The position numbers and the translations under genes were made by a program. Under the pieces are notes generated by a model that saw nothing but the letters and a program-made list of their open reading frames with translations, made no database searches and was not told the DNA's origin. 64,000 nt of DNA. It comes from Candidatus Blautia intestinigallinarum. Lineage in GTDB: Bacteria; Bacillota; Clostridia; Lachnospirales; Lachnospiraceae. The stretch covers positions 1-64,000 of the forward strand of contig DXIX01000016.1 in assembly GCA_019112635.1 (NCBI GenBank), given 5' to 3'. Below, one piece after another: positions 53,697 to 62,521 of this stretch (its first letter is position 1; each line of letters opens with the position of its first letter).

Positions 53697-54902
53697 ATGC
53701 TGAATAAAAAATCTGTTGATGACATTAATGTGAAGGGCAAGAGAGTCCTGGTACGCTGTGATTTCAACGTCCCGCTGAAAGATGGAAAGATCACAGATGA
53801 GAACCGTCTGGTAGCTGCTCTTCCCACAATCAAGAAGCTGATCGCTGACGGCGGAAAAGTAATTCTGTGTTCTCACCTGGGCAAACCGAAGGGAGAGCCG
53901 AAACCGGAACTGTCACTGGCTCCGGTTGCAGCGCGCCTGTCTGAACTTCTGGGACAGGAAGTAAAATTTGCAGCTGATCCGGAAGTTGTGGGAGCGAACG
54001 CAAAGGCAGCTGTGGAGGCGATGAAAGACGGCGATGTGGTTCTGCTGGAGAACACCCGTTACCGCGCGGAGGAGACTAAGAACGGAGAGGCATTCAGCAA
54101 AGAGCTGGCTTCCCTGTGTGATGTATTTGTAAATGACGCATTCGGAACCGCACACAGAGCACACTGTTCCAATGTGGGAGTGACCAAGTATGTGGACACA
54201 GCAGTGGTTGGTTATCTGATGCAAAAAGAGATTGATTTCCTTGGCAATGCGGTGGAAAAACCAACCCGTCCCTTTGTTGCTATCCTGGGCGGCGCGAAAG
54301 TGGCAGATAAGCTGAACGTAATTTCCAATCTTCTGGAGAAATGCGATACTCTGATCATCGGCGGCGGTATGGCATATACTTTCCTGAAAGCACAGGGCAA
54401 AGAGATCGGAAAATCTCTGGTAGATGATTCCAAACTGGATTATTGTAAAGAGATGATTGACAAGGCAGCGAAATTGGGTAAGACTCTGATGCTTCCAGTG
54501 GATTCAGCAGTTGCTCCGGCTTTCCCGGATCCCATCGATGCACAGATCGAGGTGACAAATGTCTCTGTGGACGCGATTCCTGCGGATATGCTGGGACTTG
54601 ATATCGGAACAGAGACTGCGAAACTGTATGCGGATGCAGTGAAATCTGCCAAGACAGTAGTATGGAACGGACCGATGGGCGTATTTGAGAATCCGGTTCT
54701 GGCGGCTGGTACAATCGCAGTGGCAAAAGCTCTGGCCGATACGGACGCAGTGACAATCATTGGCGGCGGTGACTCTGCTGCGGCAGTGAACCAGCTTGGA
54801 TTCGGAGATAAGATGAGCCATATTTCCACAGGCGGCGGAGCTTCCCTGGAATTCCTGGAAGGAAAAGAACTGCCGGGTGTGGCAGCTGCCAACGATAAAT
54901 AA
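53697..54902 (+). CDS. pgk: Phosphoglycerate kinase
   Basis: A 401-residue two-domain kinase: [14 protein letters not shown] (substrate site), [23 protein letters not shown], and the nucleotide site GGAKVADKL with GGGDSAAAV near the C-terminus. It forms ATP from 1,3-bisphosphoglycerate. AGGAGGAAG precedes the ATG, 85 bases after gap and 23 before tpiA. Confidence 0.98.
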   Translation: MLNKKSVDDINVKGKRVLVRCDFNVPLKDGKITDENRLVAALPTIKKLIADGGKVILCSHLGKPKGEPKPELSLAPVAARLSELLGQEVKFAADPEVVGANAKAAVEAMKDGDVVLLENTRYRAEETKNGEAFSKELASLCDVFVNDAFGTAHRAHCSNVGVTKYVDTAVVGYLMQKEIDFLGNAVEKPTRPFVAILGGAKVADKLNVISNLLEKCDTLIIGGGMAYTFLKAQGKEIGKSLVDDSKLDYCKEMIDKAAKLGKTLMLPVDSAVAPAFPDPIDAQIEVTNVSVDAIPADMLGLDIGTETAKLYADAVKSAKTVVWNGPMGVFENPVLAAGTIAVAKALADTDAVTIIGGGDSAAAVNQLGFGDKMSHISTGGGASLEFLEGKELPGVAAANDK

Positions 54903-54925
54903 GAGCGGAAGAAGGAGATAGAATT

Positions 54926-55675
54926 ATGTCAAGAAGAAAGATTATTGCCGGAAACTGGAAGATGAACATGACTCCCAGCGAGGCTGTAGAACTGGTAAAT
55001 ACTCTGAAACCTCTGGTAGTCAACGATGAAGTGGATGTAGTTTTCTGTGTACCGGCGATTGACATCATCCCGGTTATGGAAGCGGCAAAGGGTTCTAACA
55101 TCCAGGTCGGCGCTGAGAATATGTATTTTGAGGAGAAAGGTGCTTACACCGGAGAGATTTCTCCTGCAATGCTCACCGATGTGGGAGTGAAATATGTAGT
55201 TCTGGGACATTCTGAGAGAAGAGAATATTTCGCTGAGACCAGTGAGACAGTCAACAAGAAAATGTTAAAAGCATTTGAGCATGGAATCACCCCGATTATG
55301 TGCTGCGGAGAGACTCTGACTCAGAGAGAGCAGGGTGTGACCATGGATTTCATCCGTCAGCAGGTGAAAGTTGGATTCCAGGGTGTCACTGCAGATCAGG
55401 CAAAGACCGCTGTGATCGCATATGAGCCAATCTGGGCCATTGGAACCGGTAAGACTGCTACTACAGAGCAGGCACAGGAAGTATGCGCGGGAATTCGTGC
55501 ATGCATCGCTGAGATCTATGATCAGGCTACTGCAGATGCCATCCGTATCCAGTATGGCGGATCTGTAAACGCTGCAACTGCTCCGGAACTGTTCGCTCAG
55601 CCGGATATCGATGGAGGACTGGTGGGAGGAGCTTCCCTGAAACCAGACTTTGGCAAGATTGTAAATTACAAATAA
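54926..55675 (+). CDS. tpiA: Triosephosphate isomerase
   Basis: A 249-residue TIM barrel with AGNWKMNMT (Lys), VLGHSERRE (His) and the catalytic Glu in [11 protein letters not shown], plus YGGSVNAAT for the phosphate. It interconverts triose phosphates. Last gene of gap-pgk-tpiA; gpmI, often next in related genomes, lies about 7 kb further on. Confidence 0.98.
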   Translation: MSRRKIIAGNWKMNMTPSEAVELVNTLKPLVVNDEVDVVFCVPAIDIIPVMEAAKGSNIQVGAENMYFEEKGAYTGEISPAMLTDVGVKYVVLGHSERREYFAETSETVNKKMLKAFEHGITPIMCCGETLTQREQGVTMDFIRQQVKVGFQGVTADQAKTAVIAYEPIWAIGTGKTATTEQAQEVCAGIRACIAEIYDQATADAIRIQYGGSVNAATAPELFAQPDIDGGLVGGASLKPDFGKIVNYK

Positions 55676-55683
55676 AAAGATTC

Positions 55684-55717
55684 AAGACCCGCCTCGTTTG
55701 TGAGGCGGGTCTTTTTT
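55684..55717 (+). terminator. Terminator after tpiA
   Basis: AAGACCCGCCTC (55684-55695) pairs perfectly with GAGGCGGGTCTT (55702-55713) over a 6-base loop, followed by further T. It stands between convergent tpiA and ribH and is symmetric enough to serve both. Confidence 0.93.
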
Positions 55718-55734
55718 CGTCGGGTTTATGGAAA

Positions 55735-56196
55735 TTACAGATTGCGCAGCAGATTGACCATTTCAATTGCGCCAAGAGCACAGTCATAGCCTTTGTTGCC
55801 GGATTTGGTACCGGCTCTCTCAATCGCCTGCTCGATATTCTCTGTGGTGAGAACCCCGAAAAGCACGGGGATGCCGCTGGAGAGGGAGACCTGGGCAATT
55901 CCTTTGGAGACTTCATTACATACATAGTCGTAATGGGAGGTGCTTCCGCGGATGACGGCTCCCAGGCAGATGATGGCGTCGTAATTTCCGCTGTTGGCCA
56001 TTTTTGATGCGGCCAGAGGAATTTCAAAGGCTCCCGGGACCCAGGCGACATGGATATCTTCCTCAGGCACTTCATGGCGAACCAGGCCGTCGAAAGCTCC
56101 AGAGAGAAGCTTGGAAGTGATAAATTCGTTGAAACGAGACACAACGATTCCGATTTTGATGTTCTGTGCGACCAGATTTCCTTCAATGATTTTCAT
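55735..56196 (-). CDS. ribH: 6,7-dimethyl-8-ribityllumazine synthase
   Basis: A 153-residue protein with [42 protein letters not shown] and [11 protein letters not shown], the lumazine synthase motifs. It condenses the ribityl-pyrimidine from RibD with the butanone phosphate from RibBA. Last gene of the riboflavin operon, 10 bases after ribBA, with AGGAGG before the ATG. Confidence 0.97.
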   Translation of the reverse strand: MKIIEGNLVAQNIKIGIVVSRFNEFITSKLLSGAFDGLVRHEVPEEDIHVAWVPGAFEIPLAASKMANSGNYDAIICLGAVIRGSTSHYDYVCNEVSKGIAQVSLSSGIPVLFGVLTTENIEQAIERAGTKSGNKGYDCALGAIEMVNLLRNL

Positions 56197-56206
56197 AAAT
56201 CTCCTC

Positions 56207-57409
56207 CTATTTGTAATTCAAAATATGTCCCATACGGATCTGTTTGGTTTTCAGATAAGCGCGATCATAGGCGGTCTCCTCCATCTGGAGAGGAACTCGC
56301 TGAATGATTTCGATTCCATAATCCTCCAGCTGGTAGACTTTGTCCGGATTATTGGTAAGCAGGCGCAGGGTTTTTGCGCCGAGATCCCGTAAAATCTGAG
56401 CGCCGATGAAGTATTCTCTCAGATCAGCTCGAAATCCCAGGGCCAGATTGGCATCCAGAGTATCCATTCCTTTTTCCTGGAGTTCATAGGCACGCAGCTT
56501 ATTGATCAGGCCGATTCCTCTTCCTTCCTGACGCATATAGAGGAGAATCCCTCTCCCTTCTTTTTCGATCTGCGTCATCGCGGCAGCCAGCTGCTGACCG
56601 CAGTCACATCGAAGGGAGCCGAAGGTATCTCCGGTGAGGCATTCTGAGTGAACCCGGCACAGGAGATTCCTGCCGTCTTTGATTTCTCCTTTTACAAGGG
56701 CGATGTGGTGTTCCTGGTTCAGCTTGTTCACATAGCCATAGGCCATGAAATTGCCATATTTTGTGGGCATTTTGACGACAGCCTCCCGGGATACCAGGCA
56801 GTCATGCTTCTTGCGGTAGTCCTGGAGAGCGCGGATGGTGATAAATTTCAGATGATATTTCTGTGCCATCGCATACAGTTCTTTGGTCCGCATCATGGTA
56901 CCGTCTTCTCGCATAACCTCACAGCAAAGGCCGCATTCCTTCAGACCTGCCAGGCGCATGAGATCCACGGTGGCCTCGGTGTGTCCGCCCCGTTCCAGAA
57001 CACCGCCCGGTCTGGACATGAGAGGAAACATATGACCTGGACGGCGGAAATCTTCCGGTTTTGTGTGGTCATCCACGCAGGCCCGGGCTGTGATGCCCCT
57101 TTCCTGGGCGGAGATTCCGGTGGTGGTGCTCACGTGATCTACGGATACGGTGAAGGCAGTCTCATGGTTGTCTGTGTTGGAGGCCACCATCTGGGGAAAA
57201 TCCAGTTTCCGGCACAGATCTTCACTCATGGGCATACAGATCAACCCTTTTCCATGGGTTGCCATGAAATTTACATTTTCCGTGGTGGCATACTGGGCAC
57301 TGCAAATCAAATCTCCCTCATTTTCACGGTTCTCATCGTCTGTCACCAGAATCATTTTCCCCTGGCGCAGATCCTCCAGGGCTTCTTCGATGGTATGAAA
57401 AGTAATCAT
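56207..57409 (-). CDS. ribBA: Bifunctional DHBP synthase / GTP cyclohydrolase II
   Basis: A 400-residue fusion. Residues 1-200 are DHBP synthase ([29 protein letters not shown]). Residues about 205-400 are GTP cyclohydrolase II with the zinc site [18 protein letters not shown] and RQEGRGIGL. It supplies both starting compounds of riboflavin synthesis. The ATG at 57409 follows AAGGAGGAAAG; the longer frame upstream would overlap ribE. Confidence 0.97.
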   Translation of the reverse strand: MITFHTIEEALEDLRQGKMILVTDDENRENEGDLICSAQYATTENVNFMATHGKGLICMPMSEDLCRKLDFPQMVASNTDNHETAFTVSVDHVSTTTGISAQERGITARACVDDHTKPEDFRRPGHMFPLMSRPGGVLERGGHTEATVDLMRLAGLKECGLCCEVMREDGTMMRTKELYAMAQKYHLKFITIRALQDYRKKHDCLVSREAVVKMPTKYGNFMAYGYVNKLNQEHHIALVKGEIKDGRNLLCRVHSECLTGDTFGSLRCDCGQQLAAAMTQIEKEGRGILLYMRQEGRGIGLINKLRAYELQEKGMDTLDANLALGFRADLREYFIGAQILRDLGAKTLRLLTNNPDKVYQLEDYGIEIIQRVPLQMEETAYDRAYLKTKQIRMGHILNYK

Positions 57410-57426
57410 TGTCTTTCCTCCTTCAG

Positions 57427-58056
57427 TCAGTTTTTCAGGCTTTCCCAGACAGAGCGGGGCTGCTCCCGGGAGATTCCAAGAAGTTTTTCCACATATTTTC
57501 CGACACAATCATTTTCCAGATTGACCGTGTCCCCGGTTCTTTTCTGACTCAGAGCAGTGCTCAGAGCTGTGTGGGGAATCATGGAGATGCGAAAACAGGC
57601 GTCATTCACCTCAGCCACGGTCAGGCTGATTCCGTCAATGGCCACGGAGCCTTTGGGAATGATATAGCGAAGAATATCCGGGGAGGTCCGTATGGTATAC
57701 CAGATGGCATTGTCCTCCCGGCGGACGGACTGAATCACACCGGTCCCGTCGATATGGCCGGTGATAATATGTCCGCCGAAACGGCCGCCAAGAGCCATGG
57801 CTCTCTCCAGATTGACGGGACTGCCATTGGGAAGTCTTCCCAGATTTGTCCGGCGCATGGTCTCCGGCATGATGTCGGCAGTGAAGGAGTCTGAGTGAAA
57901 AGAAGTGACAGTCAGACAGACGCCATTTACGCAGATGCTGTCCCCCAGATGAACGGATTCCAGAATCCGGGAAGCAGCGATGGTCACAGAGGCAGAGCAG
58001 GAACCGCTTTTTTTGGAAAGAAAAGTTCCCACTTCTTCTATGATTCCGGTGAACAT
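57427..58056 (-). CDS. ribE: Riboflavin synthase alpha subunit
   Basis: A 209-residue protein built of two lumazine-binding repeats: [10 protein letters not shown] start, VNGVCLTVT in the first and GHIDGTG then IDGISLTV in the second. It dismutates two lumazines into riboflavin and the pyrimidine precursor. Its start overlaps the ribD end by 19 bases. Confidence 0.96.
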   Translation of the reverse strand: MFTGIIEEVGTFLSKKSGSCSASVTIAASRILESVHLGDSICVNGVCLTVTSFHSDSFTADIMPETMRRTNLGRLPNGSPVNLERAMALGGRFGGHIITGHIDGTGVIQSVRREDNAIWYTIRTSPDILRYIIPKGSVAIDGISLTVAEVNDACFRISMIPHTALSTALSQKRTGDTVNLENDCVGKYVEKLLGISREQPRSVWESLKN

Positions 58057-59141
58057 GGGACCACCTCGCTTTCCAGGAGAAGATCGTCTCCGAAGTGCTG
58101 TATGGACGCAGGGGTCAGCGTCCAGGCCTGGGAGAGTGTCTGGATCCCTTCTCCGCCGATGGGAGATTTGGCCTTGGCGCCGCCTACAATTTTCGGGGCG
58201 ATATAGGTCTGTATACTCTTGACGATGCCGGCTTTGAGGGCAGACCAGTTTAAAGTCATGCCGCCTTCCAGGAGGACACTGTCAATTCCCCGGGCTCCCA
58301 GATGGCGGATCAGAACTTTCAAGTCTACGTGGCCGTCACAGGAAGGGATTGTGAGAACTTCGCATCCTGTATCCAGGTAAGGCTGTATTTTTCCTGTATC
58401 TGTACAGCAGGTGGCTAAAAGAGTGGGAATTTCTCCTGCTGTGGAGACCAGCCGGGATTTCAGCGGCGTGCGAAGATGGGTGTCGCAGATAATCCGCAGA
58501 GGGTTTTTGGATGCGGGAAGCCGGCAGGTTAAGAGGGGGTCGTCGAGGAGGACTGTGCCCACGCCGGCCATGATGCCGGAGTACTGATGCCGGGTCTGGT
58601 GTACATGGAGCCTGGCCTTGTCACCGGTGATCCATTTAGAGTCACCGGCGGCAGTGGCGATTTTTCCATCTGCAGTCATAGCGTATTTCATGGTGACGTA
58701 GGGGGTTTTGGTCCGAATGAAATGAAAAAAGATCGTATTCAGACGGTCACATTCTTCCCGGAGTACATCGGTGGTTACCAAAATTCCTGCCTGCCTTAGA
58801 AGTTCAATTCCTTTTCCACAGACAAGAGGATTGGGATCTTTGGAGCCAATTACTACCCGGCGGATCCGGCTTTGAATGATTGCCTGGGTACAGGGACCGG
58901 TTTTGCCGTGATGGCAGCAGGGCTCCAAAGTGACATACATGGTGGCGCCAGCGGGAGATTCCCCGCAGGCGGCCAGAGCGTTCCTCTCAGCGTGAGGTCC
59001 GCCGTATTTCTGATGAAAGCCGGAACCGATGATTCGATTATTTTTGACAATGACAGCTCCCACCATGGGATTGGGGCTGACCCATCCGCAGCCTTTTTTG
59101 GCCAGGGAAAGGGCCTGTTTCATGTAGAATTCATCCGTCAA
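58038..59141 (-). CDS. ribD: Bifunctional pyrimidine deaminase/reductase RibD
   Basis: A 367-residue enzyme. The N-terminal deaminase has the zinc site GPHAERNAL and PCCHHGKTGPC. The C-terminal reductase (from about 145) has MKYAMTADGKIAT, AGVGTVLLDDPLLTCR and LLEGGMTLNW. The start appears to be TTG at 59141, because AAAGGAGG lies exactly 8 bases upstream; the next ATG is codon 7. First gene of the operon, downstream of the FMN riboswitch. Confidence 0.95.
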   Translation of the reverse strand: MTDEFYMKQALSLAKKGCGWVSPNPMVGAVIVKNNRIIGSGFHQKYGGPHAERNALAACGESPAGATMYVTLEPCCHHGKTGPCTQAIIQSRIRRVVIGSKDPNPLVCGKGIELLRQAGILVTTDVLREECDRLNTIFFHFIRTKTPYVTMKYAMTADGKIATAAGDSKWITGDKARLHVHQTRHQYSGIMAGVGTVLLDDPLLTCRLPASKNPLRIICDTHLRTPLKSRLVSTAGEIPTLLATCCTDTGKIQPYLDTGCEVLTIPSCDGHVDLKVLIRHLGARGIDSVLLEGGMTLNWSALKAGIVKSIQTYIAPKIVGGAKAKSPIGGEGIQTLSQAWTLTPASIQHFGDDLLLESEVVPCSPES

Positions 59142-59186
59142 TTTACATACCTCCTTTGCAAGGCAGCTTTTTGACTTTTGTCCAAT

Positions 59187-59221
59187 AAAAAAACTGCCTG
59201 AAGCGGAAGCTCAAGGCAGCT
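59187..59221 (-). terminator. Riboswitch-associated terminator in the rib leader
   Basis: On the minus strand CTGCCTTGAGC (59219-59209) pairs with GCTTCAGGCAG (59204-59194) with one mismatch and a TTCC loop, followed by seven U. It lies between riboswitch and ribD, as expected for FMN-dependent premature termination. Confidence 0.85.
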
Positions 59222-59278
59222 CTTAACCATTCTTGTTTGGAAATAAAAATATCAATTCTCAATCCATCAATACTTCTA

Positions 59279-59414
59279 TCTTCTTTCATCCAGACTATAC
59301 TGTCGGCTTCGGAATTCCCCTTTCTGTCAAAAAATTGAGGTCACCGAATCATGCCTTGCGGCTCGTGGGCTATACCACCGGTAGGGACTTGCACCCTGCC
59401 CTGAAGATTCCTTA
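59279..59414 (-). promoter_or_regulatory. FMN riboswitch (RFN element)
   Basis: On the minus strand all conserved RFN blocks appear in order: AGGAATCTTCAGGGCAGGGT at the 5' end, then GCAAGTCCCTACCGGTGGT, AGCCCACGAGC, GGAATTCCGAAGCCGACAG and TATAGTCTGGATGAAAGAAG. FMN binding should favour the terminator downstream and shut off ribDEBAH. It starts about 8 bases after the predicted transcription start. Confidence 0.96.
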
Positions 59415-59428
59415 TTTGACTGTTTTAA

Positions 59429-59457
59429 AGTATAAAACGGTGATATTAAATTGTCAA
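59429..59457 (-). promoter_or_regulatory. Sigma-A promoter of the riboflavin operon
   Basis: On the minus strand TTGACA (59457-59452), 17-base spacer, TATACT (59434-59429). A strong promoter, so control rests on the riboswitch. Confidence 0.9.
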
Positions 59458-59593
59458 TATTTTTTTAAGATGATTGTTAAGTATTTTTAAAACTATATTC
59501 ATACAGAAAACTTTTTTGAACTGACAAAATTTGATAAAATAGTCTTGAAATAGATCAAAATTTCTGGATAAAAGAGACAATGGGGGAAAAGAT

Positions 59594-60955
59594 ATGAGTC
59601 AAAAAAATGGATGGATTCATGAGAAGGAGAAGAAAAAGTCAAAGGTCAGTTTTGTGTGTTCTGTTGCGGTGCTGGTTATTCTGTGTCTGGGATTTCGTCA
59701 GGCAGACCGGATTCTGATCACAGAGCCGGCCCAAAGAGAGGCAAAACAAAAGGAAGATGCCGCCAGGAAAGCCGAAAAGGAAGCGTCCACACCCAAGGTT
59801 ACGACGGCAGATATTGTGGCAGTGGGAGATAATCTGTTTCACACAAAATTATATGAGTCTGGTATGAAAGAGTCCGGAAAGTGGAATTATGATCATGTGT
59901 ACGAACATGTGACAAAATATATCCAGGAGGCGGATCTTGCCTTCATCGATCAGGAGACGGTCCTGACGCCAAACCACGATGAGATCAGTTCCTATCCCTC
60001 CTTCGCCACACCCCAGGAAGTAGGGGACGCAGTGGTGAAAGCCGGGTTTGATGTGATCGAGACAGCGACTAACCATATTGATGATTTTGGTCTGGATCTG
60101 ATTAAAGATGAGCTGGATTACTGGGAGACCAATCATCCGGAAGTGACGGTTATCGGGACAAACGCCACGCCGGAAGAGAGGGATGAGATTAAGACAGTCA
60201 CCGTCAACGATATTACCATTGCCTTGCTGGATTATACCTACGGGACCAATAACTGTCTGGCTTCCGGGGAGGATGCTTATGTCATCAATATTTTTGACAA
60301 AGAACAGGTGGCAGAGGATATCCGCAAGGCAAAAGAGATCAGTGATTGTGTGATTTTTGTGGCACACTGGGGGAATGAGGAGGATCCAGTTCCAAGTGAA
60401 TATGAGAAACAGTGGGCCACTTTTCTGATGCAGCAGGGGGTGGATGTCTGCATTGGCGGTCATCCCCATATTCTGCAGCCTTATGGCACTATGTCAGATG
60501 ACCAGGGAAATGAGATGCTGATTTTTTATTCTCTTGGAAATTTCGCTTCCACGCAGCAGGATATGACAGGGCTTTTGGGCGGTATGGCCAAGTTCACACT
60601 GGAGAAGACCCAGCTGGGAGATCAAAGTTCTGTGAAAGTAATCGCAAAGTCTGTGGAACCGCTGGTCATGCATTACAATCATGATCAGGGAGTCTACGGT
60701 CCGTATCTTTTGAGAGATTATACCAATGAGCTTGCGGCGGAACACAGTATGCACAATGTGCGGACGGACGAATTTACAGTGGAAACACTCTATGATCTGT
60801 ACGACGAGATCATGTCTGAGAAAGTGGAACCTTCCACGGGGACAGGGCTTTTGGAGGTACATTTTGACGGCTACATCAACATGGTAGATCCCGATGGGAA
60901 TGTGGTAGATGACACTTATGAGGGTACTTCCGGGAAAGAGAACGGGTCTGCGTAA
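59594..60955 (+). CDS. CapA/PgsA-family metallophosphatase-like protein
   Basis: A 453-residue protein with a membrane anchor (about 17-34), a charged linker (38-65) and a CapA domain: VAVGDNLFH, ATNHIDDFG, VAHWGNEE and GGHPHILQP. CapA-family proteins are calcineurin-like and linked to poly-gamma-glutamate synthesis, but many clostridial members stand alone, as here with no capB or capC. Extracellular envelope role is inferred; the substrate is unknown. Starts at ATG after GGGGGAAAAG. The C-terminal 70 residues are less conserved. Confidence 0.83.
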   Translation: MSQKNGWIHEKEKKKSKVSFVCSVAVLVILCLGFRQADRILITEPAQREAKQKEDAARKAEKEASTPKVTTADIVAVGDNLFHTKLYESGMKESGKWNYDHVYEHVTKYIQEADLAFIDQETVLTPNHDEISSYPSFATPQEVGDAVVKAGFDVIETATNHIDDFGLDLIKDELDYWETNHPEVTVIGTNATPEERDEIKTVTVNDITIALLDYTYGTNNCLASGEDAYVINIFDKEQVAEDIRKAKEISDCVIFVAHWGNEEDPVPSEYEKQWATFLMQQGVDVCIGGHPHILQPYGTMSDDQGNEMLIFYSLGNFASTQQDMTGLLGGMAKFTLEKTQLGDQSSVKVIAKSVEPLVMHYNHDQGVYGPYLLRDYTNELAAEHSMHNVRTDEFTVETLYDLYDEIMSEKVEPSTGTGLLEVHFDGYINMVDPDGNVVDDTYEGTSGKENGSA

Positions 60956-60988
60956 GACTTTTGGACAGCAGTGGATTCCAGTTATCAC

Positions 60989-61017
60989 TTGACAAATCGG
61001 TGAGTCTCCCCTAAGAT
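60989..61017 (+). promoter_or_regulatory. Sigma-A promoter of hom
   Basis: TTGACA (60989-60994), 17-base spacer, TAAGAT (61012-61017). The leader of about 68 bases shows no T-box or riboswitch. Confidence 0.72.
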
Positions 61018-61091
61018 TAAGACTAAAGCAGTCTGGAATGTGAGAGGAATATCCCCAAATTCGGACTGGCAGGTACGAAAGGAGAATTGAG

Positions 61092-62393
61092 ATGGTTCAG
61101 GAAAAAGTGTTGAATGTGGCTTTGTTGGGCCTGGGAACTGTGGGCACAGGAGTCTATAAAGTGTTGAAAAATCAGGAGCCGGAGATGATGCAGAAGATCG
61201 GCTGCAAGGTAAAGATCACGAAGATTCTGGTTCGTAATCTGGAAAAGGCGGCGAAGAAAGTGGACGACCCGTCTGTTCTGACCAATGACTGGAATTCGAT
61301 TATTCAGGATTCCTCCATCGACATGGTCATTGAGCTGATGGGCGGTCTGTCACCGGCAAAAGAATATATTCTGCAGGCACTGAACGCAGGCAAGCATGTG
61401 GTGACGGCGAACAAAGATCTGGTGGCTGTGGCAGGAAAAGAACTGTTGGACGCAGCTTCTGAAAACCAGGTGGACTTTTTGTTCGAGGCGGCAGTTGCCG
61501 GCGGAATTCCCATCATCCGTCCGCTGAAACAGTGCCTGGCCGGAAACCATATCACAGAGGTTATGGGAATTGTCAATGGAACCACCAACTTTATTCTCAC
61601 AAAGATGACACAGGAAGGAATGGAATTCAAAGATGCCCTGGACCTGGCAACGGAACTGGGATATGCGGAGGCAGATCCCACAGCGGACATTGAAGGTCTG
61701 GACGCAGGGCGAAAGGTGGCGATCCTGGCGTCTGTCGCGTTTAATTCCCGGGTGGTTCTGGATGATGTCACAATCGAGGGAATTACGAAAATTACGGCGA
61801 CGGATATCCGTTACGCGAAGGAGATGGGATGCACCATCAAGCTTCTGGGTGTGACCAGATCCACGGAGGACGGAATCGAGGCCTATGTGAATCCGATGCT
61901 GATCCCCAGCAGCCATCCTCTGGCTTCCGTAAATGATTCCTACAATGCAGTCTTTGTACATGGAGACGCAGTGGAGAATGCCATGTTCTTTGGAAGAGGA
62001 GCAGGAGAACTGCCCACAGCCAGTGCGGTCGTGGGAGATGTCTTTGACATTGCCAGAAATATTGAGTACAACTGCTGTACGAGAATCAGCTGTACCTGTT
62101 ACAAACAGCTGCCGATCAAGAAGATGGAGGATACTTACAACAGCTATTATGTGAGACTGCAGGCGGAGGACCGCTGCGGAGTTCTGGCAGAGCTGACTAA
62201 GATTTTCGCTGAGAACCAGGTAAGTATCGAAGAGATTGTCCAGAAACGGGCACGCTCCAATCAGCTGGCAGAGATTGTGGTGATCACTTCAAAAGTACGT
62301 GAAGGAGATTTCACCAGGGCGATGGATGCAATCAAGAAACTGGAGCGGGTGAAAGAGATTTCTTCCTTGCTCCGTGTGTACCGTGCTGAGTGA
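61092..62393 (+). CDS. hom: Homoserine dehydrogenase
   Basis: A 433-residue enzyme with the Rossmann loop LLGLGTVGTGVYK, VTANKDLVA, the catalytic domain block GIVNGTTNFIL and EADPTADIEGLDAGRK, and a C-terminal ACT domain (about 350-430, YYVRLQAEDRCGVLAEL) for threonine feedback. It reduces aspartate semialdehyde to homoserine, leading to threonine and methionine. Not obviously in an operon; GAAAGGAG precedes the ATG. Confidence 0.96.
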   Translation: MVQEKVLNVALLGLGTVGTGVYKVLKNQEPEMMQKIGCKVKITKILVRNLEKAAKKVDDPSVLTNDWNSIIQDSSIDMVIELMGGLSPAKEYILQALNAGKHVVTANKDLVAVAGKELLDAASENQVDFLFEAAVAGGIPIIRPLKQCLAGNHITEVMGIVNGTTNFILTKMTQEGMEFKDALDLATELGYAEADPTADIEGLDAGRKVAILASVAFNSRVVLDDVTIEGITKITATDIRYAKEMGCTIKLLGVTRSTEDGIEAYVNPMLIPSSHPLASVNDSYNAVFVHGDAVENAMFFGRGAGELPTASAVVGDVFDIARNIEYNCCTRISCTCYKQLPIKKMEDTYNSYYVRLQAEDRCGVLAELTKIFAENQVSIEEIVQKRARSNQLAEIVVITSKVREGDFTRAMDAIKKLERVKEISSLLRVYRAE

Positions 62394-62441
62394 CAGAGAG
62401 AAAAAGTGAAGACAGGGCAGGTTTCTTGGTGAAATTGACGA

Positions 62442-62470
62442 TTGAGTATTCTGGTAATTTTGTTTATAAT
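62442..62470 (+). promoter_or_regulatory. Sigma-A promoter of gpmI
   Basis: TTGAGT (62442-62447), 17-base spacer, TATAAT (62465-62470), 52 bases before the gpmI ATG. Confidence 0.72.
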
Positions 62471-62521
62471 ATGAGCAGTAAAAAAGAGAAAAAGACGAAC
62501 TAAAGGAGAACAGATAGCATT

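Larger units (their letters stand above)
59142..59593. other. Intergenic region with the rib leader and the divergent CapA-like gene promoter area
   Basis: This 452-base stretch contains no gene. On the minus strand it holds the rib promoter, FMN riboswitch, terminator and ribD ribosome site. From 59458 to 59593 the plus strand is AT-rich and must carry the promoter of the CapA-like gene; TTGAAC (59516-59521) and TAAAAT are visible, but not at convincing spacing. Confidence 0.8.

Noticed and set aside
59146-59148. ATG directly followed by TAA upstream of ribD
   Set aside because: It is one base from the Shine-Dalgarno, too close for initiation; the TTG at 59141 has correct spacing.
60956-61091. 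Possible T-box or riboswitch before hom
   Set aside because: No T-box AGGGTGGNACCGCG-like block and no terminator hairpin in the short leader.
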